This document shows, piece after piece, positions 9,629 through 18,731 of a DNA stretch of 64,000 nucleotides (positions within the stretch are counted from its first letter, which is position 1; the number at the start of each line of letters is the position of its first letter). The notes under the pieces were generated by a model that searched no databases, was not told the DNA's origin, and saw only the letters and a program-made list of their open reading frames with translations. The stretch lies in assembly GCA_039105265.1 (NCBI GenBank), contig JAPFFF010000013.1, positions 2,108,001-2,172,000 on the forward strand. Direction: 5' to 3'. The DNA is from Tritrichomonas musculus (taxonomy: Eukaryota; Parabasalia; Tritrichomonadida; Tritrichomonadidae). The position numbers and the translations under genes were made by a program.

Positions 9629-10785
9629 AAAAATGGGGGAACTTTTTTTAGCCCCCAAAAATTGAAAGGAAAAATGGGGGAAAAAATGTAAAAATGTGTT
9701 TTTTAGCCCCCACTTTTTTGAAAACTTTTTCAATTGAAAATAATCGTAAATATATTTAAAAAAAAGAGCAAAAAAAGCATATTAAAATAAAATAAATGCA
9801 AAAAAAAAAGGAAGTTATATGTTAAAAAACATATAAAGATAAAAATAAAACGAAAAATTCTAAAAAACATCAATAATTCTTGATGATTACTTTATTTCGA
9901 TAAACAATTTAATGATAGATGGAATAAAAAGGTAAAGAATCATTAACTCATACTGGAAATTATATATTATCTCAAAAAAAGCCATAAAGCTGGTGCTTAT
10001 ATTAACATGAATAAATTATTATATTTCATATTCATTATAAAAATATGAAAGTATAATGTCTGGTTTAAGTTTAAGATCTTTTTGGGTAAAAAGAAAATGC
10101 TGCTGCGTTAAATAATTTAATTAAATTGATCCCAAATAAGAATTAGTGTGTTTCCCTTATTACCCAAATTTTTGTGAGAATATATGGCTGTAATAGAAAC
10201 TTTTTGAAAATATTTCGACCATATAAACTATCAAAAATATATAAAAAAAATCGTTTAGTAAAAGCAAAATAAAGTCGTTTAGTTTTTTTTCATGAACAAC
10301 AAAAAAGATTAAAAATAGAGAAATTCTTTGGTGAATAAAATAATAAACGATATTCAAAAATAATTACACATAAATGACCAAAAACGCAAAAAAAAAATTT
10401 TGAATATATAATCTTTGATTAAACAAAACATTATATATACAGAAAATATTATGAATAAAATCTTTAATCATTGTATTTCTATCAAATTCAAGAGATAAGA
10501 TGTCCTTTTTACCTATAAATAGAGATAAATAATAATATCTTTTTATAATTTCAACCAATTCTATTTATTTATTTAGTAATATACATATACGAGCAATAAA
10601 GAAAAAATATTTTGGGAAATACTTGTGAAATGTAAAGTCTATGGGATGAAAAACACTTATGAATAAAAAAAAATGGGGGCTAAAATACAACTTTCAATAA
10701 AAAAATAAACAAAAAATCATTTAGCCCCCAAAAAAGAAATGTGATATGAAAAATGGGGGCTAGAATGCATTTTCCCATAAAAATG
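9629..10785. mobile_element. Non-coding element with G5/C5 inverted ends, about 1.15 kb
   Basis: Both ends carry a block of about 100 bp made of repeated short motifs, AAAAATGGGGG and TTTAGCCCCC, in inverted order. The left block is 9629-9720 and the right block 10668-10785. In an otherwise AT-only region these are the only runs of five G or C. The inside is AT-rich with no meaningful open frame. The structure fits a MITE or other non-autonomous DNA element. The outer edges and target duplication cannot be fixed by eye. Its right end lies just upstream of an esterase fragment that lacks its N-terminal half. Confidence 0.5.
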
Positions 10786-10853
10786 GATTTTTTTAATAAT
10801 CTTCAGATGAAAATAAAATTAAATGCACAATACATTTATGAATTCAACAACAT

Positions 10854-11270
10854 TTGCTAGAATATTGTCATCATTTTGATGCAAAAATCTCAATTTTATT
10901 ATTATATTTAAATATCACGTCATCGAAGTATGGATTACCAAAGCCAGCTACTCTTGTTCTTCTTTATCATGTTATTTCAATGAAAAAATCATTAACACAC
11001 ATGAAATCACACCACCCGCTTCTTGGCGAAGATGCAACTGAAGAAACCGAGGACTTCGCAAGTATTGATAAGCATGCAAGCAAAGATTATCCACCAACTT
11101 TTATTTGGTGTGGAGATGACGATACAGACGTTCCTCCTGATAACACAAAATTGATGGCAAAAGCTTTGAAAGAAGAAAACGTTCCTGTTGAAGTTGAAAT
11201 CTTCCCAAACGTGAAGCATGGTGTCGGACCCGATAATTGCAAGTCTTTAAAAAAAAACAATTTTCATTAG
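10854..11270 (+). pseudogene. C-terminal fragment of an alpha/beta-hydrolase (esterase/lipase)
   Basis: From about 10928 the frame reads KYGLPKPATLVLLYHVIS, then a short lid, then KDYPPTFIWCGDDDTDVPPD and FPNVKHGVG. The last two hold the acid and His of the Ser-Asp-His triad of BD-FAE/acetyl-esterase type hydrolases. The nucleophile elbow (G-x-S-A-G-G) and oxyanion HG, normally 50-120 residues upstream, are absent. The frame has no ATG before MKKSLTHMK (residue 43); it opens after a stop at 10839. A complete enzyme is about 270-320 residues, so roughly half is missing. The inverted-end element finishing at 10785 may have accompanied the loss. Not functional as an enzyme. Confidence 0.7.
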
Positions 11271-11539
11271 TCTCTATTAATCATCATTATCTCAAATAAT
11301 ATTTTCTCAGAAAATAAAAAATAAATAAGAATATGCTTTTTATAATTGTCACTCATTTGAAAGAATAGTTTTTCCACTTTCTTGGAAATTTATTGGATCA
11401 TTTTTAATGTCAATTTCAGTACCATTCTTATTGACCACATGATTTGTTAATAATAATAAAAATAGGAAACATCAATAATTTATTTATCATAAATATTTAT
11501 CTTTATTCATATAAGAAATAATAATACATTGTGAACCAT

Positions 11540-13552
11540 TTATTCTTCTTTGTTTTCAGATTGTGTTGCTTCTGCATTTTCAGGCTGAGAAACATTTTTG
11601 TTTTCAGTTTGGGAAGCCTCTTCAGTTTCATTTGACTCTTCTGGTTTTTCACTGAAAGCATCGCGTGCGTCTTTAAAGAAAAGATCATAACCCAAATTAT
11701 GTTCTGTAATTTTATCTGTTACGATAATCTTGAATCTTTTGAAAGCTCCGTTTAGCATGTCGACGACTTCCTTTGGTGTGCAATTTGGATACATTTTAAT
11801 AAACTTACAGAAATAAAAAGTCAACAATCCATGTGTTAACTTTCTTTCTCTTGGCTTTAGTCCTTTTTTATTCAATGAGAAAGAAACTATTTCAGCAATG
11901 TGTTTATTTGTATCTTCACCCAACTGGCGAATGAGATCAACGTTGAAAATTGAATCGCCACTCGAGCAATCGGATAAAAGTAATATTTTTCCTTTTTCTT
12001 GGCATTTTTCAAAAATAAATTTGGACAAATCATCTTGTAAAATCATAGTATTATCTATAAAGTAGATTCCATGATCAATGTCTTTGTTTGCAATGGCGTC
12101 TTTGCCTGAGTAATAAAATGTGAGTGATGTGTTTGTGTATGTTAAGAAGAATTCGAAAAATTCTAAGAATTTTTGAGCAGTTGGATTATAAAGTAATACA
12201 ATATTGTATCCCATTTGTTTGTGGAATTTGGCCATCATGTAAGCATCATTGAAAGGTCCAACTCCGAAATAATCAAATTCATTATTACATGAATTTACTA
12301 AAATGAAGCAAACTTTATCAAGACCTTCTTTTGGAATAGATGATGGTTCAACTGTATTTAATATTTTTCCAATTCTTTGGATACCTTCAAGAATATCTTT
12401 ACGACTCGTTACTTTTCTGATCCTTTGGAATTCAACAAGTTCAAAATCTTTATTGCTTTTCTCTAATTTTGTCACTCTTGTAACATAAGGTGAAGGAATT
12501 TCTGATCTTTTTGGTAGATCAACAAAGAAATTTTTCATAGCTTTGGTTTTTCTTTTGATTTCAGTTGCGGATTCTTCATTGTATAATTGATCAAGCCTTT
12601 CTTCAGTGTTAAGATTCTTATTTGAGGAAATTTCTTTAGTAGCATTATTTGTGCTATAATCTGTAGCGATTTCTTCTGTGAACAACTGATTCATATTTTC
12701 TTTGGCAGATTGAGTTGAATTGGAGGCTGTTTCTGATTGTTCAAGTTGATCAATGCTTTTATTACTTATCTTTTTAGGTTTTTCACTTTTTTCTGTTACT
12801 GATTCTTCATTCAAAAATTGTTCAATTCTCTTCTTATCAGATTTTCTACTGGATTTTGGTTTTGTCTTATCTGTAGCTGACTCTTCTCCTGATGATTGAC
12901 TATTTTTTCCCTTAGACGATTTAGAGCTATGAGTTGATTCAGATTGTTCCGATTGATCGCGGCTTTTGTTCTTCTTTACCTTTTTTTCTGCAGTTGTTGA
13001 TTCTTCATTTAAAAGTTGATCGATCCTATCTTCCATATCTTTCCTACTTTTTGATTTTTTATTTTTCTTTTCTTTGGTATTCGCTTTGCTGGCCGTTGTT
13101 GATTCTTCGTTGAATAATTGATCAATTCTAGCATCATTGACTTCACTGCTAAGAGCTGAAAAAACATCAATCTTATTTGATTTTTTAGATTTTTTGTTTT
13201 TCTTTGTTTTAGTAATCTTTTTGCTTTCTGTAGTTGATTCTTCGTTATATAATTGATTAATTCTGTCATCATTGGTTTCGCTACTGCTGATTGATGAAAC
13301 ATTTGATTTGATTAATTGTTCAGATTCTTTGTTTAGTTTTGCTTTGTTTATTCTTTTGCTTTCTGTCGTAGATTCATCGTTTAGTAATTTGTTAATTTTG
13401 TCTTCAGTAGAAGGGTTGATGCATGATGAAAGTGTTTCATTTTTTTTTAATTGATCCAAAAAATTATTATTTTTTTCATCAAACATTTCTGTGTCTAGAG
13501 TGGTTGATTCTTCATTAAGTAATTTATCTATTCTATCTTCCGTATTTGTCAT
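11540..13552 (-). CDS. Caspase/metacaspase-like protein with N-terminal NEESTT repeats
   Basis: 670 residues. Residues 1-350 are a low-complexity Lys/Ser/Glu-rich region built around about nine copies of (E/D)RIxQLxNEESTT spaced 20-60 residues apart. Residues 400-640 resemble the C14 (caspase/metacaspase) p20 fold: CFILVNSCNNEFDYFGVGPF, MGYNIVLLYNP, LTFYYSGKDA, GIYFIDNTMI, ILLLSDCSSGDSIF. The Cys of the DCSSG segment is present. The position of the usual catalytic His (SGHG) is SGKD, with Lys484, so classical peptidase activity is doubtful. A C-terminal tail repeats EESNETEEASQTENK-like acidic motifs. An initiator lies 12-20 bases before the ATG. Likely a regulatory or scaffold pseudocaspase; the function of the repeats is unknown. 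Confidence 0.75.
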   Translation of the reverse strand: MTNTEDRIDKLLNEESTTLDTEMFDEKNNNFLDQLKKNETLSSCINPSTEDKINKLLNDESTTESKRINKAKLNKESEQLIKSNVSSISSSETNDDRINQLYNEESTTESKKITKTKKNKKSKKSNKIDVFSALSSEVNDARIDQLFNEESTTASKANTKEKKNKKSKSRKDMEDRIDQLLNEESTTAEKKVKKNKSRDQSEQSESTHSSKSSKGKNSQSSGEESATDKTKPKSSRKSDKKRIEQFLNEESVTEKSEKPKKISNKSIDQLEQSETASNSTQSAKENMNQLFTEEIATDYSTNNATKEISSNKNLNTEERLDQLYNEESATEIKRKTKAMKNFFVDLPKRSEIPSPYVTRVTKLEKSNKDFELVEFQRIRKVTSRKDILEGIQRIGKILNTVEPSSIPKEGLDKVCFILVNSCNNEFDYFGVGPFNDAYMMAKFHKQMGYNIVLLYNPTAQKFLEFFEFFLTYTNTSLTFYYSGKDAIANKDIDHGIYFIDNTMILQDDLSKFIFEKCQEKGKILLLSDCSSGDSIFNVDLIRQLGEDTNKHIAEIVSFSLNKKGLKPRERKLTHGLLTFYFCKFIKMYPNCTPKEVVDMLNGAFKRFKIIVTDKITEHNLGYDLFFKDARDAFSEKPEESNETEEASQTENKNVSQPENAEATQSENKEE

Positions 13553-13563
13553 ATTGTATAAGA

Positions 13564-13572
13564 TAAAAATGA
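13564..13572 (-). promoter_or_regulatory. Initiator (Inr) before the caspase-like gene
   Basis: On the minus strand TCATTTTTA begins 20 bases upstream of the ATG, matching the trichomonad TCA(Y)(W) initiator. Confidence 0.55.
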
Positions 13573-14036
13573 TCTGTTTATTTTATAAAACTTCTTCGCG
13601 TTCAATTTTTAAATTATCTCAAAAATAAAGTGTTTATTTTCTGAAATATTTCAATGAGTATATAATTAATTCAATTAATTATTTTATTTTGAATGATATA
13701 AAAATTTATTTTGTGTTAAAATAAAAATCTGTTTGATTTTTCTTTATTATTATATCTTTTTATTAAACCTTAATAAAATGAATTTATATATAAAATCTTA
13801 ATTATAATAAAATAAATTTTTGGGAAAATCTCTAAATAATTATATATTATGAGAACAATTATTGAAAATTAGTGAATGAGAAGAATCAACATCATTAATA
13901 CTTCATATCCATGATTTTTCTTCGTCTAAAATTGGTCATCATCTGTAATATGTCATCATCTTTAGTTCATCGTCATCTATAATTTGTTGTCATCTGTAGT
14001 TCGTCATCATTTTCTATAATTTCTGATTTTATGTTA
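13573..14036. other. Intergenic stretch with CATCATCT-type short repeats
   Basis: Divergent intergenic region between the caspase-like gene and the sirtuin. At about 13925-14015 a loose tandem of CATCATCTGTAATTTGT-like units occurs (CATCATC, TCGTCATC, GTTGTCATC). No gene seen. Confidence 0.4.
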
Positions 14037-14037
14037 G

Positions 14038-14194
14038 GCACCAAACAAAGTTTCCTTTAGAAAAAGTGCGGTGGATATATTGTGTATATTCTTAAGCTGT
14101 TCTGTCAAGCTTGTGATTAAAGAATATACACAAATTGAGTCGATAAATGGCGATGCTGCCTTTGTACAATTTTTGAAAGAACGTTATGGTTAGT
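14038..14194 (+). repeat. Dispersed coding-like repeat, copy 1
   Basis: Frame open after a TAG and ending at TAG after about 50 codons. The core, VIKEYTQIESINGDAAF, recurs almost unchanged in the tandem copies at 40.97-41.14 kb. The reading frame is kept between copies although stops flank it, so this looks like a fragment of a repeated gene or mobile element. I do not recognise the family. It is followed at 14223-14241 by a TA dinucleotide run. Confidence 0.5.
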
Positions 14195-14341
14195 CTGTCA
14201 AAATTATATTATTAAATATTTATCTATATATATATATATAGATCAATTAAAATTTTCACTTTTTTTCCAAAATGTTCTGATGCAAAAAGTTTGTCAAATA
14301 AGTGTAACCATATTTTGTTAAATAAAAATTATTTTAGATAA

Positions 14342-15349
14342 ATGACTGACACGCAACTTAAGCCCGCTGAAGAGCAAATTAATAGATTAAAACCAGATCC
14401 AGTTGATGGACTACCAAGTTTAGATGATGAAGGAGTTGCTAATTATATTAAAACAAATCATTGCAAAAATATTGTTTTTATAATAGGTGCAGGTATATCT
14501 TGTGCAGCTGGAATCCCTGATTTTCGAACACCAGGAACAGGATTATATTATAATTTGCAAAAATTTAATCTTCCTAGACCTGAGTCAATCTTCACATTAA
14601 GCTATTTCAAAGAAAATCCAAAGCCATTTTTCGAATTATCCAAAGAAATGCTTCCCGGAAAATATAAACCTACATATGCTCATTACCTTCCTGTCATTTT
14701 ACACCGCCATAATTTATTATTAAGAGTTTATACACAAAATATAGATGGCTTAGAAAGAATTGCTGGACTTCCAACTGACAAAGTCATTGAATGTCATGGT
14801 AACTATTATTCTGCTCATTGTATGAAATGTAATGCGCAATATGAACTAAATGAAATTAGATCTGAAATCTTAAAAGGTGATATTCCAATTTGTCCAAAAT
14901 GCAAAGAAGGAGTCATTAAGCCAGATATTGTTTTATTCGGTGAAGAATTGCCAGAAAAGTTTTATCAAAATATACAAAATGATTTTAATCAATGTGATTT
15001 ATTAATCTTAATTGGAACTTCATTGAAAGTTGCACCAGTCAATATTTTACCATCAATTCCACAGCCCGATGTTCCAAGACTTATGATTAACCGAGAAATG
15101 GTTCAAACATATCAAGAAAATTTGATAATTCTAAAAAGCCAAGATGGAAAAGAGGAACTTAAGGAAATCTTGCCTAAAATGCCTGAAGATGATTTCTATT
15201 TTAAATTTGGTCACGCACTAAATAGACGTGATGTATTCATGGGTGGTGATTGCCAAAAATCTGTTCAAAAATTAATCGATTTACTTGGATGGAAAGATGA
15301 ATATGATTCAATTGTACCTGAAGATGCATTAAATAAATTAAATGATTAA
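14342..15349 (+). CDS. Sirtuin, NAD-dependent protein deacylase
   Basis: 335 residues, the full Sir2 core in order: NAD-binding GAGISCAAGIPDFR (about residues 49-62), TQNIDGLE (about 131-138), catalytic His152 in ECHGN, zinc ligands C160/C163 and C184/C187, VLFGEELPE, and GTSLKVAPVN. Residue order and spacing fit the class I (SIRT1-3/yeast Hst2) group, which removes acetyl groups from histones or other proteins at the cost of NAD. No targeting signal or membrane helix is seen, so nuclear or cytosolic. All catalytic and zinc residues are present. It ends 40-150 bp before the left end of the Polinton, but its base composition and position outside the inverted arms make it a host gene. Confidence 0.93.
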   Translation: MTDTQLKPAEEQINRLKPDPVDGLPSLDDEGVANYIKTNHCKNIVFIIGAGISCAAGIPDFRTPGTGLYYNLQKFNLPRPESIFTLSYFKENPKPFFELSKEMLPGKYKPTYAHYLPVILHRHNLLLRVYTQNIDGLERIAGLPTDKVIECHGNYYSAHCMKCNAQYELNEIRSEILKGDIPICPKCKEGVIKPDIVLFGEELPEKFYQNIQNDFNQCDLLILIGTSLKVAPVNILPSIPQPDVPRLMINREMVQTYQENLIILKSQDGKEELKEILPKMPEDDFYFKFGHALNRRDVFMGGDCQKSVQKLIDLLGWKDEYDSIVPEDALNKLND

Positions 15350-15390
15350 TAAATTTTTTAAATATAAAAATTTTGTTTTATTTTACTTAA

Positions 15391-15470
15391 GGGTGTAGTT
15401 TATTTTCAATATCTCAACATCTACTTTATGCCAAAAAAGTTATGTTAATAAATTACTTAAAATTTACGAG
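15391..15470. repeat. Arm related to the 7.1-8.0 kb foldback element
   Basis: GGGTGTAGTTTATTTTCAAT, CTCAACATCTACTTTATGCC and what follows match, with changes, the terminal arm of the foldback element at 7123-7990, most closely the inverted copy ending at 7990. It lies between the sirtuin stop and the first unambiguous Polinton end motif. It may be a piece of that MITE family or show that the two elements have related ends. Confidence 0.45.
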
Positions 15471-15603
15471 TTTTTCTTAAAAAAAAAAATTTTGTTTAAG
15501 GGACCACTATCAAATTCTATGTTAAAAATTCTATGAGTTATCACAAAATTAATTGACTTAAAAAAAATTATTTCTTGAGTATTTTTGCTATATTTCGTCG
15601 TAT

Positions 15604-15817
15604 GTATTTACTGTGATTTTAGGACTTCGTCCTAAAACCCCAGTAACTCAAGAATTTAAAATCATAACTTTAAACACGAACATATTATTCAATTTTACAA
15701 TACCACTGATTCATCACCCCTTCATAAATGATTTTCATAAATTTCATCCTCAAATCTCAAAAGTCAAATATTGAAAACATAAATTTTATACGTAAATGAT
15801 TAAATTTATTTTAATAT
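15604..15817 (+). repeat. Polinton left inner arm of the terminal inverted repeat
   Basis: Pairs with 33664-33869 in inverse orientation, nearly identical. It contains a perfect hairpin at 15617-15637 (9-bp stem TTTTAGGAC, loop TTC). Confidence 0.85.
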
Positions 15818-15824
15818 AAAGAAT

Positions 15825-17258
15825 ATGTCAAAATTAAATAGAAATAATTTTAAAGGTTTGAAACTTGATAAACTTAATAAATATATTGAATTAATTAATG
15901 AAAAACTTAACGTTACTCTTCATGAGTCGCCTTCATGGCAAGGTTCAGTTTCAAATTTAATGAAATTTTTAAATGAAAATAATTATATACAACATGAAGG
16001 TTTGAGAATAAATGATAAATCAATTTCAAATTTTATTTCTAGATTAAATAATTTTCAAAACAAAAACGATAATTTAAATTTTTTACCAATTAATAAAATG
16101 AATAAATCGAAAATTCCGCAATTAATAAATAATGTTTCTCAATTAAACCAAATGCGTGATCAATCATACGCTAGCTTGGCAGAAAATAACATTAATAAGA
16201 AAGACTTAACGAAAGCATTAAATGATATGGCGTTTTACCGTGAAAGAATGGCTGCAATTCAACCAACGAAAAAGGCAAAACAAAATAAATACGGTAATGT
16301 TGGTATGGATGACTTAATTAATATTGTCTCTAAATTAAATCAAGATGTTAAACAAATTAAAGATGCTCAAAGTGTTGTAAGCGCTAATGAATGGATTAAT
16401 CGTCATGGATACGATGATTTATATGAAGCTACTGGTCGAGATTTAGATGGTGATGGAACACCTGAAGTTGTCGTACAAACAAAAGCAGGTAAGAAACCTG
16501 TAATCGTTAATGGATATACAACCGTTCCGTCATTATTCCCATATCGCAATGCTTATTATAAAGCTTACCCATCTGTGGACCAACGTAAAGAAGCTCATAA
16601 ACAAGGTATAAACTTAAGAGGATTTATTAATAATATATATCATCCTGATTTTGATGAAACAGGTCGTTCAGTCATTAATTATTCAGGTGAAGGTTGGCAA
16701 GACTTTGAAACAAGATTAAAAGCTGCTGGTATCGATGAAAAGCACTTAATCAAACCAAAGAAACGTTCAACTTATCAGGCATTTGTTGGTAAGTGTATCT
16801 CTCCAATTTATCAAGGTATCAAATACCTCAACGGTGTAAAATTACCATTCACTCTTACACAAATGGCAACGGTTATATGGAATCAATTTGCTTTACTTCC
16901 TGCAATGGTTTATGTTTATGGTGAAAGTGTTATGAATGTTAATGAGGATCAATGGAAGACTTTAAGAGGAAAGAAAGCTGTAAAAGAATCTATTGAGTTC
17001 ATAGTTCACGATTATTTAATTAATCCTGTAAAAATTGGTGAATTTGTCCCTACTGCGTGTGAAATGTGTAATAAATCCGGACTACCAGTTAACCCTGAAC
17101 ATATTCCATTAGTTGCTAAAGCAACAATTGCAATAATACTTCGAGGAATAAATGCATTACCACCAAATCCAAGTGATTTTAATAAATGGTTTGATGCTAA
17201 TGTTCAATCACAAGTACAAGCATTACAAACATCAGCAATCGTAGAAGAACCTGAATAA
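15825..17258 (+). CDS. Conserved Polinton protein, unknown, possible virion component
   Basis: 477 residues, the first gene inside the left arm. The N-terminal 130 residues are Asn/Lys-rich and helical. At about residue 205 there is a loop DLDGDGTPEVVV with the spacing of an EF-hand or dockerin calcium site, followed by VNGYTTVPSLFPYRNAYYKA. The C-terminal 150 residues hold a hydrophobic stretch (FTLTQMATVIWNQFALLPAM) and several Cys (CEMCNKSG). I do not recognise a named family. Position next to the ATPase and capsid genes suggests a structural or packaging role (inference). No signal peptide. Confidence 0.7.
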   Translation: MSKLNRNNFKGLKLDKLNKYIELINEKLNVTLHESPSWQGSVSNLMKFLNENNYIQHEGLRINDKSISNFISRLNNFQNKNDNLNFLPINKMNKSKIPQLINNVSQLNQMRDQSYASLAENNINKKDLTKALNDMAFYRERMAAIQPTKKAKQNKYGNVGMDDLINIVSKLNQDVKQIKDAQSVVSANEWINRHGYDDLYEATGRDLDGDGTPEVVVQTKAGKKPVIVNGYTTVPSLFPYRNAYYKAYPSVDQRKEAHKQGINLRGFINNIYHPDFDETGRSVINYSGEGWQDFETRLKAAGIDEKHLIKPKKRSTYQAFVGKCISPIYQGIKYLNGVKLPFTLTQMATVIWNQFALLPAMVYVYGESVMNVNEDQWKTLRGKKAVKESIEFIVHDYLINPVKIGEFVPTACEMCNKSGLPVNPEHIPLVAKATIAIILRGINALPPNPSDFNKWFDANVQSQVQALQTSAIVEEPE

Positions 17259-17365
17259 TAAATTTTAAGAAATGTGTTAATATCTAATTTCAGTTAATGA
17301 TTCATAAACTTAAAAATATATTTTTATCAATAATTAAAATAAACTTTTACATTAATACATAGAAA

Positions 17366-18199
17366 ATGAATACATCATTAGAGAATATGGTTAAAACGCA
17401 CGTTATGAATACGTTGAAAACCTATACTATGAATAAAAATGAAAGCCTAATTTCTGAAATACACCCTGAGGTTAATATTAGGTTAAATAGTGTTAACGTC
17501 ATAGTTGGTAAGCAATCATCAGGAAAGACTGTGATAGCATTAAAGGAAATCATCAAATTAGGTGTATTAAACACTCATCACTTATTTATCTACGTTACAA
17601 AAGACGGTCAGGAATCAGACAAAACATTTTTAGCTTTAAAACCTCTTCTTATGATTCCATATATTATAATTAGTGAACAAGAAGCTGTTGAATTTATGAA
17701 GGATTTAATCTCAGCAAAGAATTTATATAATCTTATCAAACGGGAAAACTTGCAGGATAAAATCGATGATCAACAAAAAGAGGATATGTTTAAAATGCTT
17801 GCCGTTTCTGATTTCAACCGAGAAGTATTGCATACAATCGTTTTATTCGATGATATCTCAAATAGTAAACTCTTTTCTTCAGAAGAATCTTATTTTAGCC
17901 AATTAATACGTAGATGTAGACATATAAATTTTTCATTCCTCCTTTTAATTCAAGGTTGGAAAGGATTAAAACCTCATGTTAAAAATGAAATATCAACATT
18001 ATTTATATTTCCATGTTTCAATAAACAACAATTACGTTATATTTATTCACAATCAGCATCTAATTTATCATTTGACGAATTTTATGAAATGTATTCAAAA
18101 ATATTGAAACGAAAAACTGAAGATTGTGAAAGTCATCCATATATGATCATTCAAGTTGTCGATGGCGGTAATACATCAATAGAACTTGACGATTCCTGA
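17366..18199 (+). CDS. Genome-packaging ATPase, A32/FtsK-HerA type
   Basis: 277 residues. Walker A GKQSSGKT at about residues 48-55 in the context NVIVGKQSSGKTVIALKE, Walker B IVLFDDI at about 160, and a downstream sensor segment FLLLIQGWKG. This order and size match the packaging ATPases of Polintons, virophages and poxviruses (A32), which pump the genome into capsids. Its 3' end overlaps the last codons of the opposite-strand gene at 18151-18510. Complete by length and motifs. Confidence 0.88.
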   Translation: MNTSLENMVKTHVMNTLKTYTMNKNESLISEIHPEVNIRLNSVNVIVGKQSSGKTVIALKEIIKLGVLNTHHLFIYVTKDGQESDKTFLALKPLLMIPYIIISEQEAVEFMKDLISAKNLYNLIKRENLQDKIDDQQKEDMFKMLAVSDFNREVLHTIVLFDDISNSKLFSSEESYFSQLIRRCRHINFSFLLLIQGWKGLKPHVKNEISTLFIFPCFNKQQLRYIYSQSASNLSFDEFYEMYSKILKRKTEDCESHPYMIIQVVDGGNTSIELDDS

Positions 18200-18510
18200 A
18201 GAAATGATATAATTTTATTTACTGTATTTCTGATTTCATTTATTTCATTCCTTAATTCTTCAATGGCATCCGTCCTGGGCGAAGCCTTACTAACTATCTC
18301 TTTTTCCTCTTTTTCAACCCATTTCTTTAACATCAACACACCCTTTATTTTTGTAATTCTATACCCATCGATTTTATACATTTTGTTTAATTTATGAGTC
18401 GTTAACTTATCCACTTCTTCCTTATTCTTTGAATACCATAAATTAAATTCATCGACTGTTTTAAATTCTTTTAAATAGTTTTTAATTGGTTCAATAACTT
18501 TTAAATCCAT
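18151..18510 (-). CDS. Small Polinton protein, unknown, coiled-coil C-terminus
   Basis: 119 residues with an ATG start. The N-terminal part, KNYLKEFKTVDEFNLWYSKN, looks like a compact helical domain. The C-terminal part, EELRNEINEIRNTVNKIISF, is a heptad-type helix followed by a Ser/Pro tail. It overlaps the ATPase gene tail-to-tail by about 49 bp. No family recognised. Confidence 0.6.
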   Translation of the reverse strand: MDLKVIEPIKNYLKEFKTVDEFNLWYSKNKEEVDKLTTHKLNKMYKIDGYRITKIKGVLMLKKWVEKEEKEIVSKASPRTDAIEELRNEINEIRNTVNKIISFLQESSSSIDVLPPSTT

Positions 18511-18580
18511 GAATTATGAAATAATTCTGATCAAAGATCTTTAATTAAAAACAAAAATAAAAATTTTTAATTAATAATAA

Positions 18581-18724
18581 ATGAGTTTATCAGAAATTTT
18601 TCTTGGTTGTTTAACAATTATTGAACTCGCTAATTTACTCATTCGCATTGTGAAACTTTCCCCAACATTAAACGATAAACCACCTGAATTAACTGATGAA
18701 ATGAGGAAACGACTTTACTCATGA
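18581..18724 (+). CDS. Small 47-residue protein with hydrophobic helix
   Basis: The ATG follows an A-rich leader like those of the neighbouring Polinton genes. Residues 5-26 (EIFLGCLTIIELANLLIRIV) form a likely membrane or amphipathic helix, followed by LSPTLNDKPPELTDEMRKRL. It ends 7 bp before the stop of the next, opposite-strand gene, the same tight packing seen elsewhere in the element. Short virion-associated proteins in this position are plausible; no homologue is recognised. Confidence 0.5.
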   Translation: MSLSEIFLGCLTIIELANLLIRIVKLSPTLNDKPPELTDEMRKRLYS

Positions 18725-18731
18725 TTTATTT

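Noticed and set aside
9629-10785. TGGGGG repeats as telomeric sequence
   Set aside because: The motifs are few, in inverted pairs at two ends of an internal element, and not a tandem array.
14342-15349. Sirtuin as Polinton cargo
   Set aside because: It lies outside the inverted arms and has an ordinary host-gene setting; sirtuins are common trichomonad genes.
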